From: Dyadobacter diqingensis
Lineage (GTDB): Bacteria; Bacteroidota; Bacteroidia; Cytophagales; Spirosomataceae
Direction of reading: 5' to 3'
NCBI RefSeq assembly: GCF_024220585.1
Contig: NZ_JAMXKF010000002.1
Span: 815,392 to 879,391 of the forward strand
Length of the DNA: 64,000 nt
A model generated the notes under the pieces. It saw only the letters and a program-made list of their open reading frames with translations, ran no database searches and had not been told where the DNA came from. Below, one piece after another: positions 35,436 to 46,601 of this stretch. Position numbers and translations under genes: made by a program. Each line of letters opens with the position of its first letter. The first letter of the stretch is position 1.

Positions 35436-35576
35436 GTGTAGACACAAGGACGCCTTACTATGGGTTCTTTTCAACCTCGTAATTTAACGCCGATTGGCTT
35501 GATTCTTGCTCAAAATATTATGTTTACTACGCACCAAAAAATTTGAATTGATATGAACAAAAAACACGAGAGAACT

Positions 35577-37985
35577 CTATTCACTACGCAGACTTTTCAC
35601 GGGATCGAGCAGTGCCGCGTGAATAGCCTGATAACTTACCGTAATGAAAGTGATAGCGAGTGTGCCTAAGCTCGCGACAGCAAAAATCCACCAGGAAATC
35701 CGGGTATGATAGGCATACTTGTCTAACCAATGATCCATAGCATACCAGGCGATGGGAGTAGCTAGCAGACAAGAGACAACAACCAGAATTACAAAATCGC
35801 CGGAAAGAAGCTGCCATAAGTTGGTGACCGACGCACCCAGCACTTTGCGAATACCTATTTCTTTCGTCCGCTGCTCCGCAATAAACGATGCCATGCCAAA
35901 AAGTCCAAGGCAGCTTATGAGAATTGCCAAACCTGCAAATACTGCTGCCAACTTGCTGATTCTTTCTTCGGAAGCAAACTTTAATGCGTATTCCTGATCT
36001 ACAAACTGGTAATTGAATGGCGAATCAGGACTGTACTTTTTAAATACGGCTTCAATGTTTTTTATTGCCGAACCCGCATTGGCACCAGGGTTCAGCCTTG
36101 TAGTTATAAACCTGCCTCCTTTTGGATGAATAAAAAAGATCGATTTTTTGACCGGATCATAAGGCGATTCCATGATCATATCCCTGATCACACCGATAAT
36201 TTTAAATTGCCTTCCATCCCAGGTTACCGTTTCGCCGATGGCATCCTCCACATCACGATTCCCCAGACCCATAAACTTTACAGCCGCTTCATTCAGCACA
36301 AATCCGGTAGAATCGGTAGAGAAATTTCTGGCGAAGTCACGCCCTGCGATAAACTCCCAGCCGACGGTTTTTCCAAAGTCATGTGAAATACCAATTGTTG
36401 CAAATTCGGAGTTCAATCCAGGATCTTTGCCTTTCCAATTGAAACCTACATTTGCCGAAAAAACCTCAGTCGGCGGAGCAATCGATTCTGCTATGGATGT
36501 CACACTACCCGTTTTTACAAGATCGTCCAGTACGGCGTCGAAATGTCTGTGAATATCCTGGGTGTTCACCAGCATGGTCACCAATCCTTGCCTGTTGTAG
36601 CCGATAGGACGATCTTTTGCGTGCAGAATCTGTCTGTATACTACAACTGTGCCGATGATCAGGGTGATGGAAACAGTGAATTGTACAACGACCAAAATTT
36701 TCCGTGGCAGCGTCGCGCGCAACCCCAGAGCACTCCATTTACCTTTAAGTGCTTTGATTGGCTGAAATGAAGACAGGTAAAACGCCGGATAACTACCGGC
36801 AATAAGCCCTGTCAGCACTGTGAACATGACGCCGCTCAACAAAAAAACAGGGTCACCCCAGGGAATAAACATTTGCTTGTCGGCAATTTCGTTGAAGACT
36901 GGCATGGCCAGCCAGGCAAGCACCAATGAAAGAATGAAAGCAAAAAAGACAACCAGAAAGGATTCACTAAAAAACTGGATTATCAATTGGAGCCGTATCG
37001 AACCGATTGCTTTCCGAATCCCCACTTCCTTAGCCCGTTTTTGCGAACGTGCGGTACTCAGGTTCATAAAATTAATACATGCTAACAGCAGCACAAATAC
37101 ACCGATTATGCCAAATAGCCATACAAATTGAATACGCCCTCCAGTATTGCTTCCGTCACTCCATTCGGAATATAAATGCCACTGGCTCATGGGATGCAGC
37201 AAGATTTGTGGCTTAAACTTTAAGTCACTTTGCGTTGTCTTTTTTAGTTTAAGGTGTTTTATTTTATCTGAAACTGATTTCAAATTGCTGTTATTTGACA
37301 GCTGTACTAAGATTTGAAAAGAACTGCTCTCCCATTCGCCATTTTCTACCGCCTCTTTCACCCAAGGAGTAGATGAGACAAAAAGATCAAACGGCGCTAT
37401 AAACGCAAGTTCATGAAACTCTGAGTTGTAAGGAATATCTTCGTATACTCCAACCACCCTGACATCCAGCTCTTTATTGATTTTCATCATTTTATCGACC
37501 GGATCGGCGTCCTTGAAAAACGCTTTTGCTACTGATTCCGAGAGCAGAATCGTCGCAGGATCTTTCAGCCCGGAAGAACTCCCGCTCAATATTTTCAAAG
37601 ACAGCATTTCTGCCGCACCAACAGACATGAAGTTGCCCGGCTTTGTAAAACTGGACCTCCCGTAAGTCAGCACATGTCTTTGGAGCCATGAGGTGATCAC
37701 CACACGGCCAAAATCTGCTTCGAAGTTAGTTTGCAATGCTTTGAACAACGGGGCTGGAACGTTATCGCCCGTATTTATTTCTCCATCCAATGTTTGCTGT
37801 TGCATTACCCGCGCAATTCCGTGGTAATTTTCATGGCACTTATTGTATGAAAATTCATCATAAATCCATAAGCCAATCAACATGGCAACCGTCATCCCAA
37901 CTGCAAGTCCACCAATATTGATTACGGAGTAGGTCTTGTTTCCGGCAAGACTGCGCCAGGCTATTTTAAAGTAGTTGCGGAGCAT
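35577..37985 (-). CDS. FtsX/MacB-like ABC transporter permease
   Basis: An 802-residue membrane protein of the same type as the one at 7350-9794: first helix near residues 20-42 (SVINIGGLAVGMTVAMLIGL), MacB core, FtsX block with FMNLSTARSQKRAKEVGIRK and AIGSIRLQLIIQF, second core, second FtsX block (EQRTKEIGIRKVLGASVTNL) and the ending LLDPVKSLRSE. I choose ATG 37985 (MLRNYFKIAWRSLAGNKTYS), the standard family start; the frame is open 38 codons upstream, but that stretch is not family-like. It stands alone, without an adjacent ATPase gene. Probably used in lipoprotein, lipid or small-molecule traffic across the envelope; the substrate is unknown. Confidence 0.9.
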   Translation of the reverse strand: MLRNYFKIAWRSLAGNKTYSVINIGGLAVGMTVAMLIGLWIYDEFSYNKCHENYHGIARVMQQQTLDGEINTGDNVPAPLFKALQTNFEADFGRVVITSWLQRHVLTYGRSSFTKPGNFMSVGAAEMLSLKILSGSSSGLKDPATILLSESVAKAFFKDADPVDKMMKINKELDVRVVGVYEDIPYNSEFHELAFIAPFDLFVSSTPWVKEAVENGEWESSSFQILVQLSNNSNLKSVSDKIKHLKLKKTTQSDLKFKPQILLHPMSQWHLYSEWSDGSNTGGRIQFVWLFGIIGVFVLLLACINFMNLSTARSQKRAKEVGIRKAIGSIRLQLIIQFFSESFLVVFFAFILSLVLAWLAMPVFNEIADKQMFIPWGDPVFLLSGVMFTVLTGLIAGSYPAFYLSSFQPIKALKGKWSALGLRATLPRKILVVVQFTVSITLIIGTVVVYRQILHAKDRPIGYNRQGLVTMLVNTQDIHRHFDAVLDDLVKTGSVTSIAESIAPPTEVFSANVGFNWKGKDPGLNSEFATIGISHDFGKTVGWEFIAGRDFARNFSTDSTGFVLNEAAVKFMGLGNRDVEDAIGETVTWDGRQFKIIGVIRDMIMESPYDPVKKSIFFIHPKGGRFITTRLNPGANAGSAIKNIEAVFKKYSPDSPFNYQFVDQEYALKFASEERISKLAAVFAGLAILISCLGLFGMASFIAEQRTKEIGIRKVLGASVTNLWQLLSGDFVILVVVSCLLATPIAWYAMDHWLDKYAYHTRISWWIFAVASLGTLAITFITVSYQAIHAALLDPVKSLRSE

Positions 37986-38225
37986 AATAACGGGTCGATT
38001 TACAAATCTTTTGCCATGACATTCATCACGGTGTGTAAAAGCAATTTTATTTATCAAATAACCAAGCCATGAAAAATAATATCTGTAAAAACCTGACAAC
38101 TAATTTATTAGTAAATTAATATTCTCCATAAATGTTCGATTTCAGACACTGCATGTCCGTTCCGGGACGTGGAGAAACTGATTCGACAAGAGCATTCATA
38201 TTGATAAAAATAAGCGAATTTCTTA

Positions 38226-38678
38226 TTAACCGAATTGCCCTACCTGATAAGTTCCCGGTATATTTGGAAAAGACAAGTTAATTCGATTCCAGATATTGAT
38301 GCTGCTGACGACAATTGTGAGATCGATAAGCTCTTCGTCAGAAAACTGACTTTTTGCTTCCCCATAAATCTGGTCAGGGACATCGCATTTTGTAACGGCT
38401 TCTGCCCACGCAAGTGCGGCTCTCTCACGAGGCGTATAATACGGCGCTTCTTGCCACGCGCTCAAACCATACAAACGCTGCTCGGTTTCTCCATTAGCCC
38501 TTGCATTTTTGTAATGCATATCCAAACAGTAAGCACAGCTGTTGATCTGGGAGACTCTAAAACAAATTATTTCCTGGAGTCCAATTTCAATTGAACTTCT
38601 CTTTAAATAATTACCAATGCCATAAAGTGTTTTAAGGGCATTTTGTCCTTTTTCTTGAATATTAAGTCGTTGTTCCAT
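38226..38678 (-). CDS. Carboxymuconolactone decarboxylase/AhpD-like protein
   Basis: A 150-residue cytoplasmic protein of the CMD/AhpD family. The redox pair is in NSCAYCLDMHYKNARANGE (CxxC with the following His), the AhpD active-site signature, so a peroxidase or disulfide-relay function is more likely than decarboxylation. The second half contains YTPRERAALAWAEAVTKC and NIWNRINLSFP. It lies 180 bp beyond the alpha/beta hydrolase gene on the same strand, in a group that looks like small-molecule detoxification. Confidence 0.88.
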   Translation of the reverse strand: MEQRLNIQEKGQNALKTLYGIGNYLKRSSIEIGLQEIICFRVSQINSCAYCLDMHYKNARANGETEQRLYGLSAWQEAPYYTPRERAALAWAEAVTKCDVPDQIYGEAKSQFSDEELIDLTIVVSSINIWNRINLSFPNIPGTYQVGQFG

Positions 38679-38813
38679 TGTTTTGAATAGTTATGGTAAA
38701 AAATTTATTAGTAGAAATATAAACGTGTCATTTTTTGACGGACTGAAAAGCAATGTCAGGATGCCTCGTTCCCCAAAAATCATTATGCGTAAGGCCTCAA
38801 AAGCGTTTTTCAG

Positions 38814-38850
38814 AACAGCCGGAAACCACATATGTAATGTCCCGGCTGTT
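38814..38850 (-). terminator. Hairpin after the alpha/beta hydrolase gene
   Basis: AACAGCCGG (38814-38822) pairs exactly with CCGGCTGTT (38842-38850), directly after the hydrolase stop codon at 38859. There is no good T run on either strand, so it may be a 3'-end stability hairpin rather than a strong terminator. Confidence 0.45.
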
Positions 38851-38858
38851 TCAGAAAA

Positions 38859-39653
38859 TTAATTAGCAGCCAGCCCCTTTCTGCTTACATCGCTTGCTGC
38901 TTCAATAATAAAGGATGCTACTTTCCCCGGCTGCGAAACCATCGGGATATGGCTTGCATTGAGCTCGATGGTTGTTGCTTTAATATTATTAGCCATTTTC
39001 ACCTGAAGATCAGGATTTATCATCCGATCTTTTTTAGCCACAATGTACCAGGAAGGCTTTGTTTTCCATGCTGCTTTATCAATTTTCTCGCCCGGCGCAG
39101 CGGCTGACCATGTTCCCTGCGTCGCTAAAATGATCTTCCGTTCCGCCTCTGGCAAATCCTGGGCAAAATCCTCGTGAATACCTTTTGGCGTTAGTGAAAG
39201 AAAACCGGATGCGTCCGGCCGGACCTCGTTATTTCCAGGTGCCGGTGGCGAGGTTTTTGCCACATCATTTAACGATTGTCCATTGTCAGGCGCAAATGCA
39301 GCCACGTACAAAATCCCCGCAACCTTAGGATCATTACCCGCCTCCGAAATGACCACACCTCCCCAGGAGTGCCCGACAAGCAGCACCGGGCCGGTCATCA
39401 GCGCTATTGCGCGCTTGGTGGCTGCCACGTCATCCTTTAATGAACTAAGCGGATTTTGCACTGCAATGACTTTTATTCCTTTTGCTTCGAGCAGGGGAAT
39501 AACTTTTGCCCAGCTGGAACCATCTGCAAAGGCCCCGTGGACCAAAACCACATTTTTAACTTTTTTTGCCTGAGCCAGAACCGGATTCCTCAGGGAAACA
39601 TTCAAAATACAACCCAATAGAATTCCGCTGGCAATGATGTTTAATTTACTCAT
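38859..39653 (-). CDS. Exported alpha/beta hydrolase
   Basis: A 264-residue alpha/beta-hydrolase-fold protein with a signal peptide (about 1-28). The oxyanion region is VVLVHGAFADGSSW, the nucleophile elbow LLVGHSWGGVV (Ser near 98), and the late His is probably in ELNASHIPMVSQPGKV. The type is common next to small-molecule detoxification genes and often called a haloperoxidase-like or salicylate-esterase-like hydrolase; the substrate is unknown. Starts 38 bp after the esterase gene on the same strand, so probably one operon with it. Confidence 0.85.
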   Translation of the reverse strand: MSKLNIIASGILLGCILNVSLRNPVLAQAKKVKNVVLVHGAFADGSSWAKVIPLLEAKGIKVIAVQNPLSSLKDDVAATKRAIALMTGPVLLVGHSWGGVVISEAGNDPKVAGILYVAAFAPDNGQSLNDVAKTSPPAPGNNEVRPDASGFLSLTPKGIHEDFAQDLPEAERKIILATQGTWSAAAPGEKIDKAAWKTKPSWYIVAKKDRMINPDLQVKMANNIKATTIELNASHIPMVSQPGKVASFIIEAASDVSRKGLAAN

Positions 39654-39691
39654 GATTGATTTGATTAAAAATAAAAGAATGACCTGATCAT

Positions 39692-40690
39692 TTAACTGAG
39701 GTATTTTTTCAATTCTGCCGCGGCATGCAATACCAGCGATCGAACCGTTGGGATCGTCGCCAAGGCGTTCAGGAGTCCAAAATCGTGGATCATACCATTG
39801 TAACGGATGGTCGTTACAACAACTCCTGCCTCGTCAAGTTTTCGGCCATATGCTTCGCCCTCATCGCGCAAAATATCATTTTCCGCCACCTGAATCAGGG
39901 TTGGTGGCAAACCACGCAATTGCTCTACCGAAGCCCTCAGCGGAGAGGCATGGATATCACCACGTTTGTCTGGATCCGGGATGTATAAATCATACATCCA
40001 TTTCATCAGAGAAGTAGTCAGAAAACGATCTTTGCCGAAACGATGGTAGGAATCTGTTTCAAAATCGGCGTCAACGATGGGCCACATCAAAACCAGGAGT
40101 TTAATCTCCGGCCCTCCTTTTTCCTTGGCCATCAGGGCCGTAACCGTAGACATATTTCCGCCCACACTATTACCCACGACTGCTAACCGACTGCCATCCA
40201 CGTTAATTTCTGAACCATTTTCAGCAACCCATTTGGTGGCAGCATAAATTTCATTGATTGCAACGGGAAACTGTGCCTCCGACGTCCGGGTGTAGTTCAC
40301 AAATACCGCTGCAAAACCAGACGCTACAACCAGATCACGTACCAGTCGTTCATGCGTCGGGTAGTCGCCCAGAACCCAGCCACCGCCATGGATAAACATA
40401 AACACAGGCAACACCTCCGTAACCCCGGCCGGACGTACAATATTTAAACTGATTTCATACCCGTCAGACGTGATGGTTTTCGGGGTAACTGCCACGCCGG
40501 AAAGGTCAACTTCAACGGACGCCTGCGCTGTGGCAAGTCCTAACTGCGCTTCCTTTGGAGACAGACTTTCCAACGGTGGCCCACCACCGGAATTCAACAC
40601 TTTTAAAAATGCCTTTATACTGCGGTCAATGTACGGATCATCCGCATAGTTGACGAGGCTGAACGGTTCAGCCTTGTTAATTGAATCCAT
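39692..40690 (-). CDS. Alpha/beta hydrolase fold-3 esterase (HSL family)
   Basis: A 332-residue cytoplasmic esterase of the hormone-sensitive-lipase family. The oxyanion motif HGGGW (FMFIHGGGWVLGDYPTHERL) and the nucleophile elbow LAVVGNSVGGNMS are clear. The acid and base should be in the C-terminal part (VAENDILRDEGEAYG for Asp, GMIHDFGLL for His). The family prefers short acyl esters. First gene of the hydrolase pair, 177 bp downstream of the sigma-54 activator gene on the same strand, so this activator may control it. Confidence 0.88.
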   Translation of the reverse strand: MDSINKAEPFSLVNYADDPYIDRSIKAFLKVLNSGGGPPLESLSPKEAQLGLATAQASVEVDLSGVAVTPKTITSDGYEISLNIVRPAGVTEVLPVFMFIHGGGWVLGDYPTHERLVRDLVVASGFAAVFVNYTRTSEAQFPVAINEIYAATKWVAENGSEINVDGSRLAVVGNSVGGNMSTVTALMAKEKGGPEIKLLVLMWPIVDADFETDSYHRFGKDRFLTTSLMKWMYDLYIPDPDKRGDIHASPLRASVEQLRGLPPTLIQVAENDILRDEGEAYGRKLDEAGVVVTTIRYNGMIHDFGLLNALATIPTVRSLVLHAAAELKKYLS

Positions 40691-40867
40691 AAAACAACTT
40701 GATTTGATGTGAAATAAAATTTATAAATAAAAAAGATTAGCCTTGATGATACGGACAAGCACAAGAGATCAGGGAACCGCATAACATTAAACGTAACCTT
40801 ATCGAGCGCCACTGACGACCCGTTTTCAGAAAGTTTCTGCGGCCCGTGATTCTCCTTTGCTTACCAT

Positions 40868-43567
40868 CTAGCTTGAAAAATATTCTACTTTTTGAATAGC
40901 AAATTTTCTGATTTTCGAATGCAGAGTCGTGGCCGGGATATCCAGATATTCGGCTGCGCCTCCCCTTCCTGACAACTTCCCGCTGCATCTTTTTATGATA
41001 TCGATAATATATGACCGCTCCACTTCTTCCAGGGTTCTGTTGACAAGTTCCACTTCCGGATTTTTCTTTTCTGATCTTTCTTTTGGTAAATGGACCTCTC
41101 GCAGGATCGGCTCACTCGCGAGCAAAACACTCCTTTCAATAAGATGCTCCAACTCCCTGACATTCCCTGGCCACAGATAACTTTTCAGCTCCTGGATAAC
41201 CTTGGGCGAAATCGCGTTCACTTTTCTTCCGGCGTTCTTGCTATACCGGCCAACAAAAAAATTAGCCAGCGGAGCGATGTCTTCCTGACGGTCACGCAGC
41301 GGCGGAAGGCTGATCGGAAAAACATTGAGCCGGTAAAAAAGGTCAGACCGGAACCTGCCTGCTTTTACCTCTTCTTCCAGATTACGGTTTGTGGCAGCGA
41401 TGATACGGACGTCAACATGGATCGTGTTTTTACCACCCACCCGTTCCAGCTCCTTTTCCTGAATCACGCGCAGCAATTTCACCTGCGCTTCCAGAGGCAT
41501 CTCGCCAATCTCGTCCAGAAACAGCGTACTGTTATTGGCTAGTTCAAACTTCCCGATCCTCCTGTCGGTAGCGCCCGTAAATGCTCCTTTTTCATGACCA
41601 AACAATTCACTTTCAATCAGATTGGCCGGCAAAGCTGCACAATTGACCTTAATCATCAGCTTGTTTTTCCTCGGCGAACTGCTATGAATGGCCCTGGCGA
41701 TCAGTTCTTTTCCCGTTCCCGTTTCGCCCAGCAGCAAAACCGAGGACTTTGATTCCGCGACCAGCGAGATCAGATGATAAACTTTCTGCATTTCCTGGCC
41801 ATTCCCGACAATCTCGGAAAAATTGTAGATCGTCTGAATCTGTTCCTTTAAATGATCATTTTCAACTTCCAGCCGCTGCTTATAAGTGAGCAGTTTTTCG
41901 TTGGCCCTGATGTTGGAAATAGCGATGGATATCTGGGCACAAATCCCTTTCAGCAGAGTCAGATTGACTTCGTCGGTCAATAACCACAGCGTGCCCACAT
42001 TTTGATTACCAACACGGAGCGCTGCTCCATAAGCGTTTTTCAAACCCGCTTTTTTCCATAAATAAAGATACCTGGGGCTTTTACCCTTGCGGTCTTCCTC
42101 CTCGATATTGAAAATAACTGGATCCTTACTACCGAGGACCTGTGCGGTCAGGTATTCATCAATGGTTATATTTTTTGAAATAAGCTCCTTGAAAACCGGC
42201 TCTTCTTCATAAAACATGTCCTTGCCCACCATGTAAGGGCTCAGCGTTATCCCGTCATCCTCGATGACCCTGATGACCGATAACTTGATGTTCAGTACAT
42301 TCCGCAGCACATTGGTGATCACGCCTTCGAGCTCATCCTTCGTTTTAACGCCGGCAATATTCTGGCTAAAATCCAGTAAAAATGATTTTTCCTGCTCCCG
42401 GCTTACTATTTCTTCATTGGCCGAAATATTGCTGGCCGCGATCGAAAGCTGGCTGGAAATACGCCCGATGATATCGAGCGATTTTGCGTCAAATGTGTTT
42501 TCCCGGGTGGCGAACAGGATCAGACTGTGCTTGCCCGCACCCTCGTCGGGAAGGATATTGATCACCATTTCGCGCGCGCCGGCAATGTAATTCAGGCGGA
42601 ACCATAGCGGAGCCTGGCTGATATCAAAAGACTTCATGTTGAAAACAACCGGCTTGTCCGACATCGAAGCCAAATCGTAAATTCCGTCGCTGACCGGATA
42701 AGCATTGGAAATCGCCTCATTGTATTTGGAAAACTCCCTGAGCCGCGATTCTTCGTCTGTTAAAAACGCCTTGTAAGTACTGCCGGTTTTGTCCAGGACA
42801 GTCATGACGCTATGGGTGAACGGGATTAACTTTTTAAGCCCGAAATTGATCACCTTCAAAAGGTCTTTCCGGTCGCGGACCATGACCATTTCATTGCTTA
42901 AAGAAAGCAAAACCTCATTTACTTTTTCTTTGTACGCGATCTCTTCATTTTTGATGATATTGGAAACCCCACTGGAAATCAGAGGTGCTATCCCTTTGAT
43001 AATGTTCTTAAACCCGCTGGTAAAGCTGTCTTTTCTGTCGGAATACATATGCAAAAAACCGATGGTCTGCATTTTGCTTCTCAGCGGTGTCATCAGGATT
43101 TCCCTTATCCCCGCTTCATGATTGATCCTTAAAAATTTGGGACTCCCGGGTTTGTCCATGATCTCGTCAAGCAGGAAAAATTCAGGCCCGTCTGAATTTA
43201 CTACCTGCCTGATAAAAGGCTCGTTTAAAGGAAAATGTGCATGAATAAGGTCCGGATAGGCGCTATGATCTCTGATCGGCGAAGCAGAGTGATCCAAAAG
43301 AAAGGGTGTGTAGGTCTGCTGGTTATCCTCAATTAAAGTGACAATGGCATGTGTAAAATAGAACAGTCCCTTAATTCTTGAAGAAAAGAGCGTAATCAGG
43401 TCATTTTTCTCCCTGACTTTTGTAATGTCATTGCTGAGATCCAGAAGAATTTTTCGCTCTCTTTCATATGATTCGATCTGATTATGTAACGTGCCTGACG
43501 AATGATCTTTTAAAACAACGGTAAATTCGTCTTCACCGTCAATCTCTGGTCGTTTTGAGCCTTTCAT
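40868..43567 (-). CDS. Sigma-54-dependent activator with three GAF domains
   Basis: An 899-residue regulator. Three related GAF-like sensor modules occur in tandem (about 33-210, 211-380 and 385-560), each beginning with a helical segment of the type [20 protein letters not shown] or [10 protein letters not shown]. The AAA+ domain (about 582-815) has Walker [11 protein letters not shown], the sigma-54 contact motif GAFTGA, Walker [12 protein letters not shown] and the arginine-finger region. A Fis-type helix-turn-helix ends the protein ([20 protein letters not shown]). The intact GAFTGA loop says it truly activates sigma-54 RNA polymerase. GAF domains may bind small ligands. Adjacent esterase/hydrolase genes are plausible targets, but I found no convincing -24/-12 promoter there. 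Confidence 0.93.
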   Translation of the reverse strand: MKGSKRPEIDGEDEFTVVLKDHSSGTLHNQIESYERERKILLDLSNDITKVREKNDLITLFSSRIKGLFYFTHAIVTLIEDNQQTYTPFLLDHSASPIRDHSAYPDLIHAHFPLNEPFIRQVVNSDGPEFFLLDEIMDKPGSPKFLRINHEAGIREILMTPLRSKMQTIGFLHMYSDRKDSFTSGFKNIIKGIAPLISSGVSNIIKNEEIAYKEKVNEVLLSLSNEMVMVRDRKDLLKVINFGLKKLIPFTHSVMTVLDKTGSTYKAFLTDEESRLREFSKYNEAISNAYPVSDGIYDLASMSDKPVVFNMKSFDISQAPLWFRLNYIAGAREMVINILPDEGAGKHSLILFATRENTFDAKSLDIIGRISSQLSIAASNISANEEIVSREQEKSFLLDFSQNIAGVKTKDELEGVITNVLRNVLNIKLSVIRVIEDDGITLSPYMVGKDMFYEEEPVFKELISKNITIDEYLTAQVLGSKDPVIFNIEEEDRKGKSPRYLYLWKKAGLKNAYGAALRVGNQNVGTLWLLTDEVNLTLLKGICAQISIAISNIRANEKLLTYKQRLEVENDHLKEQIQTIYNFSEIVGNGQEMQKVYHLISLVAESKSSVLLLGETGTGKELIARAIHSSSPRKNKLMIKVNCAALPANLIESELFGHEKGAFTGATDRRIGKFELANNSTLFLDEIGEMPLEAQVKLLRVIQEKELERVGGKNTIHVDVRIIAATNRNLEEEVKAGRFRSDLFYRLNVFPISLPPLRDRQEDIAPLANFFVGRYSKNAGRKVNAISPKVIQELKSYLWPGNVRELEHLIERSVLLASEPILREVHLPKERSEKKNPEVELVNRTLEEVERSYIIDIIKRCSGKLSGRGGAAEYLDIPATTLHSKIRKFAIQKVEYFSS

Positions 43568-44443
43568 TTCAGAACATATTTATTGTTTGAGGTACCGTGA
43601 CTATGTGGGGTGAATCAGATCTTACCAACGCTCAATTCCAGTTACTGCAAATAAACCCTCACCAAACGAGAGATATCAAAGCTTATGCCATCATAAAAAA
43701 TCACCCTGAACACTCCAAACGGCGCTTATTAGGGGTATTTTACAACCCCAGTCGTTGTATTAATCCAAATTCACGAAGATGTCCAAAAATCTGGAGGTTG
43801 GAATCGCTGGTATCCATCATCCATTATATGTGCTAAGGAGGCGCTAACCTGCCAGACAATAAACCGAATACGACCTGCCCAAAATCGCCACAGTTAGCAG
43901 GTTTTCAGTTTTGCCGGATCTCTTTTTTAACAAAATCCCAGCTGCTCATTCCTCAGTCACCCGTTACCAGCGAGCATTATGTTTTGGTTAAATACACCGC
44001 AGCTTTCAATTGGTCGCTGATACGAAACTTCTTTTTGGATTTCTCCAAAAAACTGGAGTTATCACAAATCTCCGTAGTGATGATTTTTATTTGTCTCCGC
44101 TGTGTTCCGGAATTTGTCGGGTAGACAACCGGGAATAAGATCTGTAATCCGGTCAAAAATCGGCACGGGAAGTAATTTTAATTTAAACCCGTCTTATTCA
44201 GAAATAACATACCTGACGATCCTGTATACAGCCTGGCGGCACATTTCAGGGTCTTTCTTGTATGCTTTGCAGCGGCACCTATTTATTCCATCGAATAAAC
44301 TGGTAAATTAGCTTGCCATTGACCATACAAAATCATCAGGCCATTCTGCCGTACATTCCCCCAGCGGTTCGAAAACGGAGGAATGAGGTATAATTCTTGC
44401 CGCATAAATGGTTATTTTGTGTTACAGTAACATTTTTTAAACT
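43568..44443. other. Long divergent intergenic region, no clear gene
   Basis: 876 bp between two divergent sigma-54 activator genes. Short plus-strand frames here have no coding character. On the minus strand a frame ending at 43977 reads RRQIKIITTEICDN...ISDQLKAAVYLTKT, which looks somewhat gene-like, but it has no good start and no recognisable family. The palindrome TGTTACAGTAACA lies close to the ATG at 44444 and could be an operator. Confidence 0.45.
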
Positions 44444-46492
44444 ATGCAGCCATCATCCAATCCTTCGATCAGCCAGACTTCTGACTATAAGATTCTAATC
44501 GTTGAAGATGAATATGTCATCGCCAACAATCTTGAAGTCATACTGCATAATGCTGGTTATCCTGTGATTGGAATCGCGAATTCGGTTGCCAAGGCATTGT
44601 TGCTTATCGGGAATGAACGCCCTGATATGGTCCTGCTTGATATTTATCTGAAAGGGAACGAAACTGGTATTGATCTGGCCAAACAGCTTGAAGAAATCAG
44701 TATTCCTTTTATTTACATTTCTGCCAATGACAATCAGAGTGTACTGGAAGCGGTGAAAGTCACGCAGCCCAGCGGATACATCGTCAAACCTTTTCGGGAA
44801 AAAGATGTACTAACTGCGCTCGAAATCGGTCGCTACCGACATTCGCATGGTGTTGAGCTGAAATTGCGGGAAGAAAAAAACCTTCAGATCGCGCTGACAG
44901 AAGCCTTATCTGAAAAAGGAAGCTGGGAGAGCAGACTATTAACCACTGCAGAGTTGTTTTCGAAATACATCCCGTTCGATTTTCTGAACATTCGTCATCA
45001 ACGGCAGGAGGTAATCCAAACCTTCAACTATTACCGGGTCGGGTTCAAGGAATATCAGGTTTTAAGTCCGCTGGCGATACAGCAAATGGCAAAATTGAAA
45101 GATCCTTTCGAGTTACTGCCACTGGGCGACAACATGCCCAAGAGCCCTGTCCGATTCGCGCAGGAAGCCTTGGAAGCCTGGGGTGAGCATGACCCGTACC
45201 TCCGGCTTCTGTCAAAAACCTTCCGGCTGAACTCTTCCCTGCTTTTGCCGTTTACCCTTCGAAATGGCGAAAGTTTTATCATTTGTTTTTTAAACCGTAC
45301 TCCCGAACCCTATCCCGCACAAAATCAGGCTCTGCTCGAAAGGCTTGAACAGCCCTTGCTGCTAACCCTGGAACGGGTTGCGGCTTATGAAGAGGTGGAA
45401 CGACTCAGTGAAAAACTGAAACAGGAAAATGTTTATTTGCAGCAGGAAGTAAAAACACTGGTGAACTTTGAAGAAATCGTTGGCACCAGTGAAGGACTAT
45501 TGAATTTGTTCAAACTCGTCACGCAGGTAGCTCCTACCGACACAACCGTACTCGTTATGGGTGAAAGCGGTACCGGAAAAGAATTAATTGCCCGGGCTAT
45601 TCATAACCAATCGTCCCGAAAAGAGAAGATTTTAGTCAAAATTAATTGTGCCACCCTACCGGCGAACCTTATCGAATCCGAGTTGTTTGGTCATGAAAAA
45701 GGCGCTTTCACCGGTGCCTTCGAAAAGCGGATCGGCAAATTTGAACTGGCACACGGGGGAACAATATTTCTGGACGAAATAGGAGAACTGCCACTGGAAT
45801 TACAGGCAAAACTGCTGCGGGTTTTGCAGGAAAAAGAAATTGAACGAATCGGAGGAAAGACGTCAATCAAAACTGATGTTCGCATTATAGCGGCTACCAA
45901 CCGTAATCTGGAAACAGAGGTTTTACAAGGCCGTTTTCGTATGGACCTTTTCTTTCGACTCGCCACATTTCCATTGACTTTGCCACCGCTTCGCGAACGC
46001 AAGGAGGATATACCGCTGCTCGCTGAATTTTTCGCACAGAAACTGGCCAGGAAACAAAAGAAATCGTTTATGGGATTCAGTGATAACGTGTTGTCCGAGC
46101 TCAGCAGTTATACCTGGCCGGGCAACATCCGAGAATTGGAAAATGTTATTGAGCAGGCTGTCATTCTGAATGACGGACAAACCCCTCTGAGCCTGGGCAG
46201 ACCCTTGCAAAAACGTTTGTTTGCACCGAATCTACCGGCCAGTCCAACTGAAAATAATACGGCCGGGCAGCTGCCCACATTTAGCTTACCCAAAGATTTA
46301 CCGGAAATGAAAGAGATGCAGAAAACGAGCGAACGAGACTATATTCTGGCGATTCTTAATCAGACAAACGGACGGATTCGCGGGCCTGGAGGCGCAGCGG
46401 AGTTGCTGAATTTAAGACCAACGACACTGGAATACCGCATTGAAAAAATGGGGATCCGGAAAACGCTGACCGTGAGACCAACGGATTATTAA
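44444..46492 (+). CDS. Receiver-type sigma-54-dependent response regulator
   Basis: A 682-residue protein. The N-terminal receiver (about 12-130) is complete: [14 protein letters not shown], phospho-acceptor Asp in [10 protein letters not shown], and the Lys in [10 protein letters not shown] middle GAF-like segment (about 155-310) follows, then AAA+ (about 345-575) with [16 protein letters not shown] and [11 protein letters not shown], and a Fis-type helix-turn-helix (about 635-680). The order resembles NtrC with an inserted sensor module. The TPR histidine kinase gene begins 109 bp downstream and is a likely partner, though a terminator hairpin stands between them. Confidence 0.92.
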   Translation: MQPSSNPSISQTSDYKILIVEDEYVIANNLEVILHNAGYPVIGIANSVAKALLLIGNERPDMVLLDIYLKGNETGIDLAKQLEEISIPFIYISANDNQSVLEAVKVTQPSGYIVKPFREKDVLTALEIGRYRHSHGVELKLREEKNLQIALTEALSEKGSWESRLLTTAELFSKYIPFDFLNIRHQRQEVIQTFNYYRVGFKEYQVLSPLAIQQMAKLKDPFELLPLGDNMPKSPVRFAQEALEAWGEHDPYLRLLSKTFRLNSSLLLPFTLRNGESFIICFLNRTPEPYPAQNQALLERLEQPLLLTLERVAAYEEVERLSEKLKQENVYLQQEVKTLVNFEEIVGTSEGLLNLFKLVTQVAPTDTTVLVMGESGTGKELIARAIHNQSSRKEKILVKINCATLPANLIESELFGHEKGAFTGAFEKRIGKFELAHGGTIFLDEIGELPLELQAKLLRVLQEKEIERIGGKTSIKTDVRIIAATNRNLETEVLQGRFRMDLFFRLATFPLTLPPLRERKEDIPLLAEFFAQKLARKQKKSFMGFSDNVLSELSSYTWPGNIRELENVIEQAVILNDGQTPLSLGRPLQKRLFAPNLPASPTENNTAGQLPTFSLPKDLPEMKEMQKTSERDYILAILNQTNGRIRGPGGAAELLNLRPTTLEYRIEKMGIRKTLTVRPTDY

Positions 46493-46538
46493 TCTTCGAA
46501 AACAATTGGTTGCCGGCAAACCATAACCCTTCCGGATT

Positions 46539-46563
46539 AACATCCGGAAGTTTAATCGGTGAG
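46539..46563 (+). terminator. Terminator hairpin after the response-regulator gene
   Basis: CTTCCGGAT (46539-46547) pairs exactly with ATCCGGAAG (46552-46560) around a TAAC tetraloop, followed by TTTAAT. It lies 47 bp after the stop codon and before the kinase gene. Confidence 0.6.
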
Positions 46564-46601
46564 CAATACGCTTTCTGTGTATGAATACCTAACTAAAAAC
46601 C

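Noticed and set aside
38814..38850. Hairpin considered as a mobile-element end
   Set aside because: It lies directly after a stop codon with no partner repeat; a 3'-end hairpin is the simpler reading.
40691..40867. Search for a sigma-54 promoter before the esterase gene
   Set aside because: No sequence close to TGGCAC-N5-TTGCA was found on the relevant strand.
43597..43836. 79-codon plus-strand frame after the GAF/sigma-54 activator start
   Set aside because: No family, no leader signals, low coding character.
43977..44178. Minus-strand frame reading RRQIKIITTEICDN...KAAVYLTKT
   Set aside because: It looks somewhat like a regulator C-terminus, but it is only about 66 codons after a stop, has no good start, and I could not tie it to a family; a regulator-gene remnant remains possible.
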